Assembly (NCBI RefSeq): GCF_003944715.1
Contig: NZ_RWIT01000003.1
Span: 186,001-250,000, forward strand
DNA: 64,000 nt
Reading direction: 5' to 3'
DNA from: Hymenobacter rigui
GTDB taxonomy: Bacteria; Bacteroidota; Bacteroidia; Cytophagales; Hymenobacteraceae
Part shown: positions 59,759 through 64,000 of the stretch, one piece after another
How positions within the stretch are numbered: the first letter of the stretch is position 1
Layout of the letters: each line of letters starts with the position of its first letter
The notes under the pieces: model-generated
Database searches by the model: none
Told to the model about the DNA's origin: nothing
The model's input: the letters and a program-made list of their open reading frames with translations, nothing else
Program-made: the position numbers and the translations under genes

Positions 59759-60937
59759 TCAGTAGGTAAAAACAATCAGCTTGAGCAGAATGATCAGGGG
59801 AATCACTTCTGTGGCGCAAAGGTACGAAAACAAATGCAGATTCAGCAGGGATGCCTTACGGTTCAGAGTGCGGCCCACTCGTAATACAGTTCCTATCAAC
59901 AGCAAGGAAACCACTCCGTTGGATACCCAGAGCACTGTTTCGGGGAGGCGCTGGTTGAGGCCCAGATACAGCAGCATCACGACTGGTAAGAACAGGCCCA
60001 TGAACAGGCTGGTCCGAATAAATTCCCGGTACTGAATTGTTACCAGTTCAGTAACGTCGAAAATGTAACCCATCAACTCCAGGAACAGGTACTTGCCCAG
60101 CACGAAACCCGCAACCAAGGCGGTATATAGCAGTACCCGCACGACAATAGCCGATTCGGCCACATCGAACAGGCGACGCAGAATTACAATGCTCTGAATG
60201 TTGGTATGAATGGCAACCAGCAACAGGGCGAATGACAGAGAGAACAGGAGTACCAGTACCAGATTCAGCCACGTGAGAGTAGGTTTAACCAGAAAATCCT
60301 GTTCAGCGGCCCCTTTACCCCACAACCCTTCCAGCTGATAAATTCGGGCAAAGCCGGGCTGGTAGGTTGCCCGCAGACCCCCATAGCACAGTCCCAGCAA
60401 TAGCAAAAACCCAACGAATACATTCTGACCCTGATGGCCGCGCGGCCTGGGCTGAGCAGTAAGTATCGGGGCAACCGCTACCCCCGATTTGGCCTTGACC
60501 AACGGCACGGCATTGGCGAAGGAGGTCAGGTTGGGTATGGCCTCCGGTTGCCAGACGCAGAGTAAATGTGAACCGGCCTGCGACCCGGTCGGCAACAGGG
60601 CCGCCAAATCAACAGTATACGACGCCGGCGTACGGGCACTGAACACGAGCCGGTTATCCAGAAACAGACTGAGCTTTTCCCGGGCCGTGAAGCTGATGCG
60701 TAAAGGCTTGTTCGGCCGGATTGATAACCACTGATAGTAGGCGTGGGCCGGGGGGTGGTAATCAGGTAGATAGAGAACGAGCCGGTTTCGGGACTTATCG
60801 AAAATCAGCCAGTCGGGAGTGAGGCCGGCGCGGGGCGCGGGTGGCAGGGGGCGATACTCGGCCGCGTAAGCGGCCGGCCGCAAACTCAGGAACAGAAGTC
60901 CCAGTACCCAACCCCAAAAGCGCCAGCTGCTACGCAC
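59759..60937 (-). CDS. DUF4271 membrane protein
   Basis: This is a 392-residue protein with a signal peptide (LLFLSLRPAAYA), a periplasmic region of about 130 residues, and then seven or more TM segments (e.g. NVFVGFLLLLGLCYGGLRA, NLVLVLLFSLSFALLLVA, ALVAGFVLGKYLFLELMGYIF, GVVSLLLIGTVLRVGR, VIPLIILLKLIVFTY). It belongs to DUF4271, which often occurs next to hemD in Bacteroidota. The role is unknown. It ends 76 bases before hemD and starts 19 bases after the end of the WecA-like gene. Confidence 0.88.
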   Translation of the reverse strand: MRSSWRFWGWVLGLLFLSLRPAAYAAEYRPLPPAPRAGLTPDWLIFDKSRNRLVLYLPDYHPPAHAYYQWLSIRPNKPLRISFTAREKLSLFLDNRLVFSARTPASYTVDLAALLPTGSQAGSHLLCVWQPEAIPNLTSFANAVPLVKAKSGVAVAPILTAQPRPRGHQGQNVFVGFLLLLGLCYGGLRATYQPGFARIYQLEGLWGKGAAEQDFLVKPTLTWLNLVLVLLFSLSFALLLVAIHTNIQSIVILRRLFDVAESAIVVRVLLYTALVAGFVLGKYLFLELMGYIFDVTELVTIQYREFIRTSLFMGLFLPVVMLLYLGLNQRLPETVLWVSNGVVSLLLIGTVLRVGRTLNRKASLLNLHLFSYLCATEVIPLIILLKLIVFTY

Positions 60938-60955
60938 TATTGCCGGATAGAAAGA

Positions 60956-62023
60956 CTACGAAGCAACCCGCTGCCGCTCGGCCCGGCTGTGGTATACTCC
61001 CAGAAACACGCTCAGCAGCAGGGAAAATGCTACCAGCATTGCAATCAGGAGCGTGTTGCCGAGGTAGGCGAAGTTGATGACAAACAGGATGACGACAATG
61101 TTGAGCAGCCCCAGCAGAATCACCGTGCCAATTTGCTGAAAGCCCATAGCCAGAATGCGGTGATGCACGTGGTTTTTATCGGGCGAGAATGGGGAGCGGC
61201 CGGCCATCATGCGCACAATAAATACGCGCAGTGTATCAAAAAGAGGCACAAACAGGATACCCACGGCCACTGAAGGGGCCGACGAGCCGAATGGCTGGCC
61301 TACCTTCAGGCCCATCTCAATGAACTGAATGGTAAGAATCGATACGATAAAGCCACACACCAATGAGCCCGTGTCGCCCATGAAGATACTGGCCTTGTGA
61401 AAGTTATACCGCAGGAAGCCCAGCATCCCGCCTACCACGCACACAGAAACAAACACGTAGTTCTGGAAGGCGTCGCCACCGTAACGGTAGAAATAATAAC
61501 CGAACGTACTGACGATAATCAGCACGATTGAGCCCGCCAGACCATCCAAACCATCAATGAGGTTGATGGCATTGGTGATGCCTACAATGGCAAAGAAAGT
61601 GAAGGCGTAGCTGATGCCAATAGGTAGCTCCTGAATACCCAAAATGCCTTGGAAGCTGGTAATGCGCACATCGGCCATTATCATGACTACCCCAGTTGCC
61701 AGCAATTGCCCCACGAATTTCTTAGCCACTGAAATACTGACTAGGTCATCCTTCAGGCCTACAAAAAACAGTACGATGCAACCGGCCAGCAACTGCTGCA
61801 CCCCGTTGTTGAGCGGCGCGAAGATGGTGAGGGCCGACATAAAGCCCGCAAACACGGCTACTCCTCCCAGACGCGGCGTCAGCGACTCGTGCACGGTACG
61901 CACATTAGGCGTATCGAGCATGTTCTTCAGATGGGCAATGTAAATAATGGACGGGACGGCGAATAAGGCCACCAGAAACGCCCATAGGGAGGACAAACCC
62001 AACTGAATTCCGAGTGCATTCAT
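60956..62023 (-). CDS. Glycosyltransferase family 4, WecA/TagO/MraY-like polyprenyl-phosphate sugar transferase
   Basis: This is a 355-residue membrane enzyme of about 11 TM helices. Motifs are DGLDGLAGSI (Asp-rich), MGDTGSLVCGF, the cytoplasmic KNHVHHRIL (HIHH-type) and LKDDLVSISVAKKF. It transfers a sugar-1-phosphate from a UDP-sugar to undecaprenyl phosphate to start polymer or O-antigen synthesis. A perfect TATCTTTG box (62079-62086) lies 56 bases upstream. It is upstream of the DUF4271 and hemD genes on the same strand. Confidence 0.92.
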   Translation of the reverse strand: MNALGIQLGLSSLWAFLVALFAVPSIIYIAHLKNMLDTPNVRTVHESLTPRLGGVAVFAGFMSALTIFAPLNNGVQQLLAGCIVLFFVGLKDDLVSISVAKKFVGQLLATGVVMIMADVRITSFQGILGIQELPIGISYAFTFFAIVGITNAINLIDGLDGLAGSIVLIIVSTFGYYFYRYGGDAFQNYVFVSVCVVGGMLGFLRYNFHKASIFMGDTGSLVCGFIVSILTIQFIEMGLKVGQPFGSSAPSVAVGILFVPLFDTLRVFIVRMMAGRSPFSPDKNHVHHRILAMGFQQIGTVILLGLLNIVVILFVINFAYLGNTLLIAMLVAFSLLLSVFLGVYHSRAERQRVAS

Positions 62024-62078
62024 TGCGGTTCGGCTGTTTTTGAGAATACGCTTCCGCTAAACAGAAGCAAATGAAGTG

Positions 62079-62086
62079 CAAAGATA
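62079..62086 (-). promoter_or_regulatory. Bacteroidota -7 box (TATCTTTG) for the WecA-like gene
   Basis: On the minus strand TATCTTTG fits TAnnTTTG exactly. It lies between the stop codon of the hypothetical gene (62090) and the ATG at 62023, so the WecA-like operon has its own promoter. Confidence 0.55.
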
Positions 62087-62089
62087 CGA

Positions 62090-62506
62090 CTAGCTATGCA
62101 GTACACCGGCGCGCTCAAGCAAAGCAATGTGCGTCAGGTTATCGGGCGTGATGGAATCAGGCACGAAGATGAACTTCTTATCAAATATCTGACCACCTAC
62201 ATAGTAGCTCACCCAGTACTGATTGTTGAGGTGAAACAAGGCGGGGTCAATGGGCTCTACTGCCACGGCGGCCTGTTCCGGCACCGTCAGCAGAGAGTGA
62301 CGCAGCGTGGAGGTGCGCACCGGCTGACCATCAGCAGCAGTACCGTAGCCGTTGGAGCTGACAATGACGTTTTCCAACTCGTGGTCGTTGTGGTTGAGCA
62401 GGTACACCTGCCAGCCCGGCTGGCCTTCCAGGGTTGCGGCGCTATCATCGGGCACTACCGCAATGGAAACGCCCTCTACCGGATCGAATGCAATGTCTTT
62501 TTTCAT
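62090..62506 (-). CDS. Hypothetical protein co-transcribed with lipB
   Basis: This is a 138-residue protein that overlaps the lipB stop codon by four bases (ATGA), so it is co-translated. It is beta-rich with segments GWQVYLLNHNDHELENVIVSSNGYG, TLRHSLLTV and FHLNNQYWVSYYVGGQIFDKKFIFVPDSI. It is widely kept in Bacteroidota and sometimes wrongly named phenylalanyl-tRNA synthetase alpha. No domain or function is assigned. A role linked to lipoylation is only a positional idea. Confidence 0.7.
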   Translation of the reverse strand: MKKDIAFDPVEGVSIAVVPDDSAATLEGQPGWQVYLLNHNDHELENVIVSSNGYGTAADGQPVRTSTLRHSLLTVPEQAAVAVEPIDPALFHLNNQYWVSYYVGGQIFDKKFIFVPDSITPDNLTHIALLERAGVLHS

Positions 62507-63309
62507 GCAGTAGGTTCAGAAATAACTTCGGCCCCGAACAGCCGGGCTAGATGTGGTACCAGCAGCGCCTGTACTTCGGCTAGCGGCACCGGATGCCCCA
62601 GTTCCTGCTCCAGGCTGGTAACGGCCTTATCGGTGATGCCACACGGCACGATATGGCTAAAGTACGTGAGGTCGGTGTTCACATTGAGGGCAAAGCCGTG
62701 CATGGTTACCCAACGGCTGCACTTTACGCCCATAGCACAAATCTTCCGGGGGTTGGCTGCGCCTTCCTCAAAGTCAATCCAGACGCCAGTGAGGCCCGCA
62801 ATACGGCCGGCCGCCACGCCATAGTTGGCTAAGGTCAGGATAACTGCTTCCTCCAGCAGCCGCAGGTAGCGGTGGATGTCGGTGAAGAAGTTGTCCAGGT
62901 CGAAAATGGGGTAGCCTACCAGTTGGCCGGGGCCATGGTAAGTAATATCACCGCCCCGATTGATGCGGTGGAAAGTAGCCTGATGCGCTTCCAGACCGGC
63001 CTCATCCAACAGCAGGTGCTCGGGCTTGCCACTCTTGCCCAGCGTGTACACGTGCGGATGCTCACACAGCAGCAGGTAGTTGGACGTTGACTCCAGAGGC
63101 TGACCGGTTTCCTGGGCCAACCGGTTACGGGTTTTGATGGCCAGCGTATCGGCCAGCAGCTGCTCCTGCAAGTCCCAGGTGGGCTGGTATGCTACCAACC
63201 CCAGCGGGCGTACCAGTACTGCCCGATTTTGCACAGGCGTAGCAGGGGCAACTGGCACCGAAGGTGCAGTTTCCGGCACCGGACTGACACAGGCTGAATA
63301 TAGGTCCAT
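62503..63309 (-). CDS. lipB: Lipoyl(octanoyl) transferase
   Basis: This is a 268-residue enzyme that moves octanoyl from ACP to lipoyl domains, starting lipoate synthesis. Motifs are NRGGDITYHGPGQLVGYPIFDL, RKICAMGVKCSRWVTMHGFALNVNTDLTYFSHIVPCGI with the catalytic Cys (VPCGI) and Lys (RKICAMG). About 35 extra Pro/Val-rich N-terminal residues precede the core, so a later start is possible. It is followed by an overlapping hypothetical gene. Confidence 0.95.
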   Translation of the reverse strand: MDLYSACVSPVPETAPSVPVAPATPVQNRAVLVRPLGLVAYQPTWDLQEQLLADTLAIKTRNRLAQETGQPLESTSNYLLLCEHPHVYTLGKSGKPEHLLLDEAGLEAHQATFHRINRGGDITYHGPGQLVGYPIFDLDNFFTDIHRYLRLLEEAVILTLANYGVAAGRIAGLTGVWIDFEEGAANPRKICAMGVKCSRWVTMHGFALNVNTDLTYFSHIVPCGITDKAVTSLEQELGHPVPLAEVQALLVPHLARLFGAEVISEPTA

Positions 63310-63558
63310 AGGTTGTATGTCGAAGAAGCTTTACTAGTACTCCAGGCTACTCTGCGGGTTTGGCTACGGAAGAAACCGGGAGCTATAGTTTCCTAAAAAG
63401 GAAGACTGCAACTGCCTTAACAGATCTGGCAACCCGATTACCACCGAAAAGCCTGATATCAGCTGTGCAAAAGCGTACAAAGGTACTAGATTTAGCGCCA
63501 ATCTTATCCGCCTGCGCAGAGTTCAGCATACGCCTTTCCTGCTTTATTTCTTCCCAAA
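63310..63558. other. Divergent intergenic region lipB-yraN
   Basis: No gene is supported. A TACCTTTG box on the minus strand (63478-63485) fits the Bacteroidota -7 pattern, but would give a 160-base lipB leader. Promoters of both genes are presumably here. Confidence 0.35.
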
Positions 63559-63918
63559 ATGTCCCTTCCAGCCCACGAACTTGGCCATGCCGGAGAGGAT
63601 GCCGCCCTTCGGTATCTGCTGGCCAACGGGTATGAACTGGTGCACCGCAACTACCGACACCGGCGCGCCGAAGTGGACTTGGTAGTACGCCGCGGCCAAG
63701 AGCTGCTGGTACTGGTGGAGGTGAAAGCACGCTCCTCGGCCCGGTATGGTTACCCTGAAGAGTTTGTCACGGAGCGAAAGCGCCAGCTTCTGCGCCTGGC
63801 AGCCGAACAGCTGCAGGAAGAGCTTCAGTGGACCGGTGATATCCGGTTTGATGTAATTGCTTTGGCACCCGTATCCAACGGCCTGCAACTGGAGCATTTC
63901 GAGGATGCCTTCTGGTAG
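63559..63918 (+). CDS. YraN/UPF0102 family nuclease-like protein
   Basis: This is a 119-residue protein with the UPF0102 pattern: HELGHAGEDAALRYLLANGYELVHRNYRHRRAEVDLVVRRGQELLVLVEVKARSSARYG. Acidic and Lys residues in this part (ELG...EVD...VEVK) form the PD-(D/E)xK-like nuclease core. Its substrate is unknown. It starts at MSLPAHELG and ends with a terminator-like hairpin beyond. Confidence 0.9.
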   Translation: MSLPAHELGHAGEDAALRYLLANGYELVHRNYRHRRAEVDLVVRRGQELLVLVEVKARSSARYGYPEEFVTERKRQLLRLAAEQLQEELQWTGDIRFDVIALAPVSNGLQLEHFEDAFW

Positions 63919-63941
63919 CGGATAAAAGCTCACAAAAGCAA

Positions 63942-63966
63942 AAGACCTTCCTCATCGGAAGGCCTT
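63942..63966 (-). terminator. Hairpin terminator near the right edge
   Basis: A 10-bp stem AAGACCTTCC/GGAAGGCCTT (one mismatch) is followed in the minus direction by TTTTGCTTTTG-type sequence. It probably ends a minus-strand gene entering from beyond 64000, and may also serve yraN. Confidence 0.5.
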
Positions 63967-64000
63967 GCTGGTAGCAGCTGCTTTACCGACGGCTGCCCGG

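Noticed and set aside
63983..64000. End of a possible minus-strand gene entering from the right edge (stop TAA at 63983)
   Set aside because: The terminator at 63942-63966 fits such a gene, but only five residues would be visible and another frame is also open, so the frame cannot be chosen.

Overview
The window looks like chromosomal DNA of a high-GC Bacteroidota, most plausibly Hymenobacter or a close relative in the Cytophagales. This rests on a complete gldK-gldL-gldM-gldN set with PorP/SprF and PorW/SprE homologues (type IX secretion and gliding), a giant secreted protein with a type IX C-terminal sorting domain, several TAnnTTTG-type -7 promoter boxes, an F-ATPase operon without atpD/atpC, and GC-rich codon use. 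The genus is an inference; no rRNA or tRNA gene was found to confirm it.

Layout. Positions 1-4570 are the edge of a prophage or related mobile element. A tightly overlapping minus-strand early operon (small DNA-binding protein, excisionase-like HTH protein, compact C5-cytosine methyltransferase-like protein, unknown protein, initiator-like protein, and two further genes) diverges from a CI/LexA-like self-cleaving repressor. Six spaced GGGCA-N4-TGCCC elements lie inside the initiator-like gene, next to an AT-rich stretch, and look like an origin of replication. From about 4.6 kb onward the genes are ordinary host genes: a short-chain dehydrogenase, a metallopeptidase-like protein, an NlpC/P60 hydrolase, a YkvA protein and an acyl-carrier-like protein with Thr at the phosphopantetheine position. 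A TetR - TolC - adaptor - RND efflux operon (9.0-16.1 kb) follows, with a clear operator/promoter.

The 16-38.9 kb part holds ispF, an M28 aminopeptidase, an orphan lutB-like gene, an unknown membrane protein, the 2063-residue type IX cargo protein with four exact-length 84-residue tandem repeats, sdaA, msrB, nnr, a GH92 mannosidase, a UbiA-like protein, ppa, a PafA-like phosphatase and a HAD hydrolase. The ATP synthase operon (atpZ, atpI-like, atpB, E, F, H, A, G) runs from 44.97 to 38.98 kb on the minus strand. Next come porW/sprE, pbp1A and uvrC on the plus strand, then gldKLMN, porP/sprF, hemD, a DUF4271 protein, a WecA/TagO-like transferase, an unknown protein and lipB on the minus strand, and yraN on the plus strand.

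The genes thus cover gliding and secretion (sortase-like cargo plus secretion core), energy conversion, cell-wall synthesis and repair. Between the genes there are many intrinsic terminators, palindromic REP-like elements and several inverted-repeat patches built from 7-bp units. These repeats, the iteron array and the altered acyl carrier protein are the least ordinary parts of the window. No CRISPR array, rRNA, tRNA or insertion sequence was recognised.
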